This document shows, piece after piece, positions 1 to 11,162 of a stretch of 64,000 nucleotides of DNA. Location: the NCBI GenBank assembly GCA_032622095.1, contig CP136065.1:215926151-215990150 (forward strand), written 5' to 3'. The notes under the pieces are model-generated. The model saw only the letters and a list, made by a program, of their open reading frames with translations, made no database searches and was not told the DNA's origin. Source of the stretch: Siphonodentalium dalli (Eukaryota > Mollusca > Scaphopoda > Gadilida > Siphonodentaliidae). Each line of letters opens with the position of its first letter. Position 1 is the stretch's first letter. Made by a program: the position numbers and the translations under genes.

Positions 1-64
1 TCTACGTCAAGTGGCTTGATTTCATAGTGATATAAATCCTGTATGCTGTATTTCCTCCGCTATT

Positions 65-290
65 GAAACATAGCCCATTGTCAAGCTACTATAGCTGATG
101 AAAGAAATGTGAAACAGTCCAATCCATTTCATGATTCATTAAACATAGCCCATTGTCAAGCTACTATAGCTGATGAAAGAAATGTGAAACAGTCCAATCC
201 ATTTCATGATTCATTAAACATAGCCCATTGTCAAGCTACTATAGCTGATGAAAGAAATGTGAAACAGTCCAATCCATTTCATGATTCATT
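65..290 (+). repeat. 75-bp tandem repeat, three copies
   Basis: AACATAGCCCATTGTCAAGC at 67, 142 and 217. Copies are almost identical, and because 75 is a multiple of three they create a spurious repeating ORF. Confidence 0.95.
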
Positions 291-458
291 TTTCAAATCA
301 CCCATCAACACTCATCCCACATGTTGAACCACTTCATTCTAGATTCGGTTTAGGATGATTATCTTACTCGATAACGTTAATTTATGAGATGACCATTCCC
401 TATATTGCACACATTTTGCTTACTATTCGTTATTATATATACAGATTGGCAACACACA

Positions 459-576
459 CAAGCTTTGAAATAGTGTGTCTGTCATTTGCAGAATGAGGTT
501 CCCAGAGGGTGAATTTAGTGATGCTACCTCTGGGGACCTCATTCTGCAAATGACAAACTCACTATTTCAAGGCTTG
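459..576. mobile_element. Family A foldback MITE, single hairpin
   Basis: CAAGCTTTGAAATAGTGTGT, CTGTCATTTGCAGAATGAGG and GAGGGTGAATTTAGTGATGC, then the inverse. Terminal CAAGC.TTGAAATAGTG / CACTATTTCAAGGCTTG define the family. Confidence 0.8.
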
Positions 577-2349
577 AACACACACACCATCAATCATTCT
601 TATATTTGACTTGTTTGATGCAATATTGCAACATTTTTAACCGCAATTAACTCACTCTGAAAAAAATATTAAGTATTCACATTCTTTATATTGATATTTT
701 AGATCAGTTGTTGTGTACAGTAAATGTGAAAGTGGATTTTTTTTGTGTGGAAATTTTAGGTCTTTGTTACAATCTTTACAATCTTAAAGTGGGCCTGAGT
801 ACTATTAAATCATTTTGAATCACTGAAATAATTTAACAATATCCATTCCAATCTGTGAGAATGATATTCTAGGCCCTTATATTAATGAAATGCGTTAAGT
901 CTGTTAAACGGTTTGTTAAATAATAAATTGTCATTTCATAAGCAAACAATATCGAGAACTATAACCACCCCAAACATTACATGAAAAATTGTTTCAGCAT
1001 CGCATATAGAATTTTATTGGCTGATGATTTATCACTTTCAACACACAGCTATAACGTAGCATGACAGCTTTATTGGAGAAGGTTGTATACACCTGTAAAA
1101 TAAACAGCAAAAATTAAATCATCCTTTACTTACAAAGGTATCATATGCACTGTTGGTGAATCTGACGGAAAAGAAACCTGTTTCTGGCTGTGATTCATAA
1201 GATACTGTGATGAATTGTCATTTTTGTTTGTTCAGTGCATATTGGGCAGAACTCTATTTATAGCTATTGTCGGTAGATTTGATGGTTTCTATGTTTCATG
1301 AAATGGCGAAATTTGTTTATTTTAATAAGCATATTCAATGTCCATATAAATTCTTTAGGACAATTCTAATATTATAATAACTCGACATAGTTGACCATGA
1401 AGGCAATTTTATTTTTTTATTTTTCTCAAAAGTCGTCTACCTTCAAATCTCATTTCTTTTTAATGCCAAATATATATAGACAGAATTGCACAGCGTGTGA
1501 TTGTGGTGAATGTTATCGCACAAGTTTGTTGTGGCTCAATGTTACAACGAGCCATAAGACCCGAGTTGTAATTTGCAGCATAACAAACGAGTGCGATAAT
1601 GTTCACCACCTCCATTTGTCTGTGTGGTTTTGTATTTATTACACACCAGAAGTCAATATTCTTTAGCATTTAACAATTGGTTTTTTTTCTATTTGTTTTC
1701 AATGCTAGTTAGTCATCTACTGAACACAATACGAGATTGAATTATTATTATTATTGTAGTGCCAGTTGGATTTTTGTGCATGACGTCATGACGTGCAAAC
1801 TATCGGTATCACTCTTGTGCATTCGCGTGAAATTACCACACAATCTGATTAACCTAATCAATCGAAAGATAGCAATGGGTGTGTAATAAAGTACATTATC
1901 AACTGCCTCGAGAAAATTGTAATTTAAAAAATCGGCTGGGAACAGAGATAGTTAGACTGGTTGTTTTCGTTCATGTTAGTGTTTGTCTTGTGGATCAACT
2001 TCAAGAGACCCTTGTTCTGGTACAGATGTGTCACATTTTATATGAAACTAAAAGAGAAGCATTTAGGGTTGTGCCCAATGTTGAGCGAAACTAGTGAAAA
2101 ATATATATGCATGTTGCATTCCAAATATAGGCATATCAGAGATAATATGTATGATCGTTTATTTGATTTTGGATAGTTTGTCACCCTCTAGTTGTGTTGT
2201 GGAAATTATATTATATTGAAAGCAGATTGCCTGTTATGAATGGAATGAATGATCTTAGAAAAATTGTCACCCAAATTGTCATAATGTTATTGTGTATTCT
2301 GGTCATTAAATATCAACCTTAAGCAGAATTTAGATGCAGAATATTAAAT
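577..2349. other. Intergenic, no gene seen
   Basis: AT-rich with stops in all frames; only the foldback at 1503-1611 and an ATT microsatellite at 1740 stand out. Confidence 0.6.
1503..1611. repeat. Foldback repeat
   Basis: GTGGTGAATGTTATCGCACA and its inverse GAGTGCGATAATGTTCACCAC, 45-50 bp arms with mismatches. Confidence 0.7.
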
Positions 2350-2493
2350 ACAGTAATGCCCTAAATAATCGACTCCTTAACCACAGCAGAATTATGGGTA
2401 ATTTTTCAGGATTTAATCGGAAATATGGCTTGTTGCCACTCATCGGAAAGCTCTCAGTGGTTAAGGAGTCAATTATTTTTTAGGGCATTACTG
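2350..2493. mobile_element. pogo-like foldback MITE, family T
   Basis: CAGTAATGCCCTAAATAATC ... GGGCATTACTG inside TA, with GAATTATGGGTAATTTTTCA and CGGAAATATGGCTTGTTGCC. TA duplication with a CAGT start suits Tc1/pogo elements. Confidence 0.8.
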
Positions 2494-2767
2494 TAAATAT
2501 GTCTGATCCTGTACTGCATATCCATGAACATTTACATTTTATAAAGCTTACTAAAGCACAATACTATGGAAGGTTGTGAAAACTTGACTCTCAGTGAAAC
2601 CTCATTGTCTGGTAACCACAGGTTCCCAAATACAAGTCATGAGCAGGGTTTACGCTGTAGATTGCCAGCAGTTTACTCTTTTTCTGAGTATTGTTCAATT
2701 TGTTGTGCTATTAAAAGTTAAAATGCCGCATAATTTAGCAACTTTGAGCATATAATAAAAATAATAC

Positions 2768-2921
2768 CTACAGTTTTTTGTTTTGAATACCTGAAACATG
2801 TCATTCGTGTCTGGAAAGGTATATCAATTTTTCACTCCTGGCTTCGAATATTTTATATTTATTTCCAGACACTCATGAGATATTTCAGTGTTCAAACAAA
2901 AACTATAGGTATTCTCTATAT
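2768..2921. repeat. Palindromic repeat
   Basis: ACCTACAGTTTTTTGTTTTG and its inverse CAAAAACTATAGGT, with TCTGGAAAGG/TTTCCAGACA inside. The right half matches 24800-24825 and 25240-25272. Confidence 0.6.
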
Positions 2922-2930
2922 CTTTATTGT

Positions 2931-3056
2931 GGCGTTAACTGAAGGTGTTTTAGAAACTAAATGGAATCTCTCACAATACAGTCACTGTTATGATAGCATT
3001 AACTGAAGGTGTTTTAGAAACTAAATGGAATCTCTCACAATACAGTCACTGTTATG
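2931..3056 (+). repeat. 64-bp tandem duplication
   Basis: TTAACTGAAGGTGTTTTAGA begins at 2935 and 2999; the two copies are nearly identical. Confidence 0.9.
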
Positions 3057-3287
3057 ACCCAGGATACAAACTCTGAAACAACCTCATTGTAAAACAAGCA
3101 AATTGTAAGATGAAAATCTGCACACAGTGCCATATTACTAAGTTAAACCACTGAGAGGTGGTGTCTAACCCATTGAGGGGTGGTTTGAACCGTATTATTA
3201 TGGTTTTTACTATGTTCGCATCTGTTAATTGTGAATTCTGTTTATATTAGGCAGGTTTAGATTTGGAGGTTCTAACTTCAAACATCA

Positions 3288-3383
3288 GTCACTGTTAGCT
3301 ACCTATAGTCCCCTGGTTGACTGTTAGCTACCTATAGTCACCTGGTTGACTGTTAGCTACCTATATATAGTCACCTGGTTGAC
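3288..3383 (+). repeat. 29-bp tandem repeat, three copies
   Basis: GACTGTTAGCTACCTATAGT followed by CACCTGGTT; the third copy carries an extra TATA. Confidence 0.9.
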
Positions 3384-5247
3384 TCCATTGCCAGACTTGT
3401 TCATATACGGATAAATGTGAATCATTATCGATATGTGAGAGTCTGGTGATCACATACATTATCTGGTGGTTGGTAGCTAACAGCACCTTAAGTTTTAAGT
3501 TCTACATCTAAACCTCACTATTATGTTTCTTTTTACCTCAAGAATGCTTCCGTCCCACGTTTATAATACCTCCGTTTACAAGTCATTAATTCTTAATGAC
3601 AGTCCTTCAGCCAATGAAACAGATGTTAAATAACTGGGAATTTGAAGTTTGAGCATTCATCGAATAAAGCTAACACTTTCTCGGGTTGAAAAATGTCATA
3701 ACACATCTAAAAATAAAGAGAGGAATCTTGTGAAATATAGTTTCCTGGGGATGTCCCTATCATCCCTACATATATGAGCTAAGGTATTTGAGCCATAGGA
3801 TCGGAATCATGAAGATTTCAGTTTATGACCTCTTTGACTAAGAATCTCTCAAATGATTTACATGACACAGGAAATAGAACCGATGTTACTGATATTTTAT
3901 TCATTATGTTAATTTATTGATGTCATAGTTTGCATACACAGTGACACAATTAATCAAGTCAAAAGATGCAATTAGGGTTCCAAACCCCCATTTACAAAAA
4001 CAACAACAAACAAAAATTATTTTAACCATTTCTTCTGCTTTTTGTTCTATTGAATATTATTGAAAACAAAATATGACATTTAAACTGTACCTATAAATAC
4101 CAAAGAAAATCATTTTGTTAATGAAAATAAACAAAATAATTTTTGGTGTTCCTCTTTAACATGGAAATTGTATGAAATATATTCATAGAAAATTCAATAT
4201 CAAACAAAATGTGTATTTTTTTTTTTAAACGTGTTCTTTTATAAAAAGTAACATAGGTTTTGTAAAAATTAGCCTGGAACCCTGAATACAACTTTAAGTG
4301 TGCCTTCTTGCATTTTACACATACCTCATTCATAATATATATATGTACATGTATATATAATGGATGAACATAAATTGTTTCATTAAATGATTATCCTTTC
4401 AGCATACCGTATAAATGGCATTTTGTATGATGTCATAAATAAAACATACACAGATATCTCTAAATATCATTTATGCCACTTGTAAAATTGCTATTTAATA
4501 TTTCATTTTCTAAGTCATGAAATATATTAGCAATCTGACATGCATAGGACCTATTCAGAATTAGTATCTCATTATATACATAACTCCAGCCAAATTCTAA
4601 AATAACTCGGCTGTTCTGACTACATTGTAAGCTAGGATTCTGGGAATCTATTCTTTTCAATGCAATTTGGTTTCTTTCATCTGATTTGATTTGAAATCGA
4701 CTGTCCTGATTCGGATGGTATCAATTCATGGGCAACAGTTGCATTCTCATTACTTCAACAGACCATTTTTTTTTTTTTTGCGAAGATATATTATGATACC
4801 AATGAAAGACCACACATACAAAAATCATTATCGTCGAATAAGCTGTGCTATAGAAGCATGTTGAGACTGATGTAACTGACCTAGCAAAATTTCATATATA
4901 TGTCAAACTTGAGCTGCGTGAATGCGTTTGCTTACTGACTTCATTATTGCTTCTGATGTTTCATTATTGTATAGCAGAGATGGCTGCAAATAATGTGCGC
5001 TTAATTGGTTAAAATATGCATTTGATCCATTTATAGATAATATTTACATTATATACTGATGATCACTTAGCATCGTTATGCAGTGAGCAAATTAATACCG
5101 GTATGGCCACTCTGTCAAGTGATATCTACACCTTCACTATTGATATGTCTGATGAATTATTCGATTCGGAATCATTTGGTTGACTCGATTCAAGATACGA
5201 TACAATTCAGAATCATTTGGTTGAATCGATTTGAGATATGTGATTTG
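3384..5247. other. Intergenic, no gene seen
   Basis: AT-rich unique sequence with no coding signature or recognised repeat. Confidence 0.6.
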
Positions 5248-5501
5248 CAAGCCTTGAAATAGTGTACCTGTCATTTGCAGAATGAGGTCCCCAGAGGGTG
5301 AATTTAGTGATGCTATCCCGCATAGCGGGCTAGCATCACCAAATTCACCCTCTGGGAACCTCATTCTGCTGAGGTGTAAGCAGAATGAGGTCCCCAGAGG
5401 GTGAATTTGGTGATGCTAGCCCGCTATGCGGGATAGCATCACTAAATTCACCCTCTGGGGACCTCATTCTGCAAATGACAGACACACTATTTCAAGGCTT
5501 G
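5248..5501. mobile_element. Family A foldback MITE, doubled palindrome
   Basis: Two nearly identical hairpins of about 115 bp (GATGCTATCCCGCATAGCGG and inverse) meet at CTGAGGTGTAAGCAG. Family A termini at both ends. Confidence 0.85.
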
Positions 5502-5576
5502 GCGATTTGGAATCATTTGGCTGATTGACAGGGCCGTGTTGTTAGCTCTGAGCAGGACTGAGAATATGTTGCTGGA

Positions 5577-6000
5577 CATTTGCAGAATGAGGTCCCCAGT
5601 GGGGGTAATGCAGAATGAGGTACCCAGAGGGTGAATTTATTGACACTACCCCACTCAGCAGGCTAGCACCACCAAATTCATCATCTGGGGACCTCATTCT
5701 GCATTACCCCCACTGGGAGACTTAAGACTCAGATTTAAGTTCCCAAATGGTGAATATTGTGATGTGCACCCATTGGGCACCTCGTCTATGTAATGTGTTG
5801 TCTGCCAATTTTGGGATACAGAAAAGAATCTTTGTGAAGAAGTTTCTAAAGAAACTAAAAGCTTTTTAATTTGACAATAAATATAATTTCCAGCGAAGAT
5901 GAGGCCAAAAGCTGAATAAGGTCCCCGGAGGTTGAATTTAGTGATGCTAGCCCACTGCGGGGTAGCATCACTGAATTCACCCTCTGGGGACCACATTCCT
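5577..6000. mobile_element. Family A element, rearranged copy
   Basis: Hairpins at 5593-5702 and 5905-5996 with GCAGAATGAGGTACCCAGAG and inverse. The spacer contains the family A spacer phrase CAGATTTAAGTTCCCA and CCATTGGGCACCTCG. Confidence 0.7.
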
Positions 6001-7206
6001 CATATACCCAGCACCATATTCTCAGCCCTGACTCTGAGATATATAATGCTGAGCCAGAGTAAGTGCTTTTAAGTTTATTCCTTATCAGGCGATATCACAA
6101 AGATTTTCATGAATTCACTGTAACCTGTTTTCTAGTCTTGATAATGTCCAATCTCACTAATGTGGTATAAAATTTGGTATTGAATCATGACAAACATTTT
6201 GTTTGCCTGCAATTTGTTCATTATGGAATAAGTTCATATTTCTCTACCATCCATGATGAGGATCAGAATGTTTATTTCTGTCTATTTTTCACATACATTG
6301 CTGCCTGTGATCCAACTACATGTATGGGGCATTTTTGTTGTACGTGCTTATATATGACCACAAATTGTGGTCTCAATCCATTTCATTTTCAAAAACAAAT
6401 CCACTTAAATTGGCACTTATTCAAATAGATTTTTCCATTTCTGTTTCAGCCCAATACAGGGTTGCCATGGTTATTAATAGTCTTTGAATTCAGATCACTT
6501 TCTTGAAAAGTGCTGAAAATTCAAAAGAACAAAATTGAAAAATCAGTATTTCTACAATTGCCTAATATTATAAATATTTCCATTCATTGTACAACATGAA
6601 TTTTTTTTCAAATTAACCTGAATAGTTATGAATTTGATTTGAAATTCAATGAATATTTTACTTGCATTGGATTTTTGGATCATGTGCTTAGATCAGAGAA
6701 AGTAAAAGATAACCTTACTTTTTATGGTCTTCATAGCTAATACCATGTTCTCCTGATCTAGTGAGGAACATGGACACCAATAAAATTGTTACCTATATAT
6801 TTACTATAACAAACAATCTGTGATGACTGGTATGAATGAACTGTGATTTTGAAGAATTTTGTGATGGATTCGGTTGTGTAACTTGATCTCTTCAGGTCTT
6901 TGTCTGGTTTTGTTATATTGTAGATACAGACTTAGATTAATAAATGGACAAGATTTCCCTATGCTGTGTTGTGTTTCTACTTTGTTCATACCTCAGTTCT
7001 CAAAATTGCTCATGGCTGGCTTTACATGTACTAAATCCGAATTTCCTTCAACTAAAACCAGCAGCCATGAAATGACTGTCCAAATGGCCACAACTACAAG
7101 ACATGCCACGAAGAAAGCAACAGATTGGATAACCACCTGGGAGTGAAAATATGTCTGGGTAGTATAGTCAGTTGGTAAATAGAAACGTTTCGCAAAACAC
7201 AGAGTA
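6001..7206. other. Intergenic, no gene seen
   Basis: Short ORFs here lack splice context or recognisable motifs. Confidence 0.55.
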
Positions 7207-7404
7207 GGGCCCTGCGAATCGGAAATTCGGCAATTTGATGTCGACATCGAATCCGAATCGAATCAGGACAAGCATTGGATGGAGAAATTAATTATCCTTC
7301 TATATATCACTTAGTATAGCATATGACATATAGGTCACCTGAGCACAGACCTTGACCACTATAAAATGAGTAAATTCTACTGAAGATACACTACTCGACT
7401 ACTT

Positions 7405-7779
7405 TAGATTTTTTTTGGGTTGAATTGTTTTTGGGTATGCTTAAGCATGCTATAGCGAATTTAAAAACAAACTGGATAAAACCTTAGGGGCATGTTATAA
7501 CTCAAAACTATTACCAAGTATTCATAGTAATAATTTTGATGCCCATGAAAAACGTAAGATTCCCTGGCACTAAACCTACAAAATAAGTCTGTTAAAGAAT
7601 ATAAGAAAAAATTATTAAAATATTGTAAAAAATAATAACAAAAGATGAAAAATTGTTAGGCCAATGCATTCTCTTATATATGCGAGGCGGCCTATGGTCT
7701 ACTCGCATATATAAGAGAATGTATTGGCACAGGGTATATGGGTTGATACAGAAATCGGACCTGGCACTGAAAGGGTTAA
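7405..7779. mobile_element. piggyBac-like MITE, family P2, 5'-truncated
   Basis: Shares the TTGGGTATGCTTAAGCATGC region, the hairpin (7660-7727) and the right end GGCACTGAAAGGGTTAA with the 15553 copy. The left terminus is missing. Confidence 0.75.
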
Positions 7780-8150
7780 TGTGATTGTCAACGACTATGA
7801 CTGTATTCTAAGGATTTCAGGCCTGATGGACATGCTGTATCGCAACAATGGCATATGCATATCGATGCACATAAACCCGCCGCATCAGTACCCGGCGATC
7901 GGCCAACCTTCTGTATGCAAACATCTATTTCTGCCAAGTACGATAATCCAAGAAGTTGTGATTGCAGTACCCGGATGGGCTACTTGTAATAAGCATTGTT
8001 TTATGGGAGATAACTCTATATAATCACCATTTGCATTTTATCCCTGAATTTTTAATAAAAGATGGCATTACCTGGCTTACTTTTCCATCGCAATACATTT
8101 ATGTGAGGGACCATCTTAACATGTTAAATATATAGGTGGATTGTTGGATA

Positions 8151-8540
8151 TTAACCCTTTACCCAACAGAAGGGCCCTGTGCCAATGCATTCTCTTATAT
8201 ATGCGAGTCGACCATAGGTCGCCTCGCATATATAAGAGAATGCATTGGCTTAACACGTTAAAAATTATTAAATTGTTAAAGAATGCAAGAAAAAAAGGTA
8301 AAAAGTGTTTTAAAAAGATTTTGTTTAGGCCAATGCATTCTCTTATATATGCGAGGCGACCTATGGTCGACTCGCATATATAAGAGAATGCATTGGCACA
8401 TGGCATAACTGTAACTATCACAATGTGGTCAAGGAGCCGGTTCCAATGATATCCATATTTGTATGGTTCTATTGAGACAGACCGAAGATATTTTAGGCTG
8501 TTGAAGCTTTATTTGGCCGGTTTGTTGGGTAAAGGGTTAA
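8151..8540. mobile_element. piggyBac-like MITE, family P1
   Basis: TTAA-flanked, with inverted ends CCCTTTACCCAACA / TGTTGGGTAAAGGG. It contains two perfect hairpins in opposite orientation (8180-8247 and 8328-8397). TTAA target duplication with CCCTTT ends is the piggyBac pattern. No coding capacity. Confidence 0.85.
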
Positions 8541-8584
8541 CAGTATGGGGGGATTAAAATGTATTAATATGCAACTATCATAAA

Positions 8585-8879
8585 TTATGACACAAAACAC
8601 CCTTTGCCAGTTAACATAGGTATGAATGCGCATTTAGATCGATTAGAAGAACTATTGCTAACACTGACTATATAAAATTATGTGGACCGTAGATGTCTTG
8701 ACTTTTGACCTGTATATAGTGATTATAAGAACCACCAATGTAACGAGTGTTACACATAAGGTACCGGGTAGCAATACACGATTTCCAGCAATTTTGCCAA
8801 CCTTGGAGGGGGTACTGTACTTCAAATCAATGCTGAGCCATTATCTTTGGCATAGATCCCATCAAGCATGTTTTAATTT
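8585..8879 (+). repeat. 295-bp direct repeat D, copy 1
   Basis: TTATGACACAAAACACCCTT ... CATGTTTTAATTT. About 95% alike to 10051-10345 by eye. Confidence 0.9.
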
Positions 8880-8956
8880 GAACACAAGAAAGACTAAGAC
8901 AAGATTGATTTTGTTGTCATATATTATTAATCAATTTTCTCACATTTACAATTATT

Positions 8957-9569
8957 GTCCCCCGACGTTTCCGTCGGAGGACTATATAAATGACCCTCGT
9001 CCGTCCATCCGTCCGTGTGTCCGAGATTGGGTACCTTCATGGTGTAATCAACTCCTCCTACAGTTTTAAACGTGGAGATTAGAAACTCTGGGATATTGTT
9101 CCTAACATGTTGGTGATTTGCAACATCTATATAGCTAATCAAAAATATCATTTTTTCCATATTTTTGGGGGGGTATTCGACTTAGAAAATTTGGAACATT
9201 TTTGCCTTTTGGATGAGATTGGGTACCTTCATGGTGTAATCAACTCCTCCTACAGTTTTAAATGTAGAGATTTGAAACTCTGGGATATTGTTCCTAACAT
9301 GTTGGTGATTTGCAACATCTATATAGCTAATACAAAAATATCATTTTTTCGCGTTTGCATGCGTTTGTTCATCGGGTTGTTTTGTCCAAGAAATTTTGCC
9401 ATGGTTATTACAAGATTGTTCCAGTACTGATGTGATATTGTTGCTATAAACACATTGGTGGTTTGCAACATCTATATACTGTATAACATTGTTGCAAATA
9501 GTATCCTTCTAACAAATCCAATCATGAAGTTTACCACTCGAGTCGGGGGACATGTGGTCTGCGACCTTT
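8957..9569. mobile_element. 613-bp insertion with CCCCCGAC termini
   Basis: Starts GTCCCCCGACGTTTCCGTCG, has CGTCCGTCCATCCGTCCGTG, and ends near GAGTCGGGGGACATGTGGTC. It contains a diverged internal duplication (GGTACCTTCATGGTGTAATC at 9030 and 9222). The uninterrupted copy at 14536 shows the pre-insertion site; TTATT is the likely target duplication. Confidence 0.85.
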
Positions 9570-9776
9570 TATTTATTTAAATTTGATCACAATTATTACA
9601 ATAAATTATGATAAAGAACAATATATGCACAATAGACATTGCAATCATATTGTAGACTGAAAGGAACAACACATTATGAATGAAAATTTCTTGAGAACTT
9701 AGCTGAAGACATTTTCCCCAATATTCACGATTTCAATATCAGCATTCAAAGCCTATAGATCAAGAAATAGCAGAAG

Positions 9777-10040
9777 TTAAGCCTTTCATGACGGGAGCTG
9801 CACTAGTGCAGCATTAAAGATCATGTGCCAGTGCATTATCTAATATATGCTAGTCTCCCACAGGGAGCCTCGCATATATAAGAGCTAAATCATGCCATGA
9901 ATCTCTACTCTGGCTAACGCCCGTAGAGATCATATTCCACCAGTACAAAATCTTGGAACTTTTTGAAGTTTTGCCAGGGAACCTTGTGAAGTTGAAAAAA
10001 TAATGCGGGGAATATATTTTTTAGTTTTTATCTGTTCCTA
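9777..10040. mobile_element. Partial family P3 copy
   Basis: Same sequence as 14741-15003 (TTAAGCCTTTCATGACGGGA onward). It stops at TCTGTTCCT, where the 10051 direct repeat begins. Confidence 0.7.
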
Positions 10041-10050
10041 ATAAGCATTG

Positions 10051-10345
10051 TTATGACACAAAACACACTTTGCCAGTTAACATAGGTATGAATGCGCGTT
10101 TAGATCGATTAGAAGAACTATTGCTAACACTAACTATATAAAATTATGTGGACCGTCGATGTCTTGACTTTTGACCTGTATATAGTGATTATAAGAACCA
10201 CCAATGTTACGAGTGTTACACATAAGGTACCGGGTAGCAATACACAATTTCCAGCAATTTTGCCAACCTGGGATGGGGTACTGTACATCAAATCAATGCT
10301 GAGCCATTATCTTTGGCATAGGTCCCATCAAGCATATTTTAATTT
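10051..10345 (+). repeat. 295-bp direct repeat D, copy 2
   Basis: Same length as copy 1 and in the same orientation, with scattered substitutions. The pair flanks module E and resembles terminal direct repeats, but TG...CA ends are not convincing. Confidence 0.9.
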
Positions 10346-10806
10346 CGACAGAAATTTTAGGTGTAATCATTTGTCTGTACTTTAGCTTCTTCGTACAATT
10401 TGTCATTGAGTTATGCCCCTTTGCACACACAAAACGCTCAATTTTACCCAATTTTGGACTCAAATTGACCATTTTCAACCCAAAAACAGACCATGATAGA
10501 GCGAATGTCAGTAAATAAGCTTCTTCCACCTGGTAGAGCTATGTTAGAGCTGAGAAATATTTGAAATAGAAAAAAAGTTATCGTATCAATTATTTTTAAA
10601 TGTCTTGCGAGCCCAGATGACAGAATTCAGGGGAGAGAAATCGGACTATTTTCCTGTAACCAATAACACAGAGTTGGCCTTCACTGAATACGAAAACCCT
10701 GTTGTGTATCCAAATTTTTAACTTTTTTGAGAACTTTCCCAGATTTGTAAAATAATTAAACCTTCAAACCAGTAATGACACAGTTAACACAGGCTACACT
10801 GTTATG

Positions 10807-10826
10807 CCCCCCCCCCCCCCCCCCCC
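10807..10826 (+). repeat. C tract
   Basis: 20 consecutive C. Similar tracts at 11637-11651, 25521-25537, 55756-55769 and (as G) 63829-63851. Confidence 0.9.
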
Positions 10827-11162
10827 AAGATACTTATTTTTCTATTTTTCAGACCCCCTACAACCCGTGAAATCGTGTACTGCTACCTAATGACATCCGC
10901 GAAAGGGTGACGGACTGCAATTAGATGTAATCATTTAACTTATATAAACTCAAAACACATCATACATGGTGCCAGCGAGTCCTCCAGGTGGGAAAATCAG
11001 TACAATGTGGCTATTTCCCCTTCAATTGAGCTCCATAAATAATTTAGTTGTTGGTCCCCATAAACGGGAAAAAATGAGCTGATTTGAAAAGATACGAATC
11101 GGCTATCGATCCCGAATCTGGTCACCGATGTTGACACTGAATCGAAGCTTCGCAGGACCCTT

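Larger units (their letters stand above)
7207..11162. mobile_element. Possible decayed hAT-like element framed by inverted ends
   Basis: TAGGGCCCTGCGAATCGGAA at 7207 and GAAGCTTCGCAGGACCCTTA at 11143-11162 are imperfect inverted repeats extending about 70 bp. No matching 8-bp duplications. They may instead be two unrelated solo ends. Confidence 0.35.

Noticed and set aside
109-327. 72-residue ORF with 25-residue repeats
   Set aside because: It is a direct read-through of a 75-bp tandem repeat, with no splice sites or composition typical of coding DNA.
7724-8023. 99-residue ORF between two piggyBac-like MITEs
   Set aside because: It begins inside the P2 right end and has no recognisable motif.
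8141-8421. ORFs on both strands with recurring CILLYMRVDHRSPRIYKRMHW-type peptides
   Set aside because: They recur wherever the palindromic MITE occurs (34800, 35300, 37800, 57700, 62900) and on both strands, so they are shadows of the hairpin.
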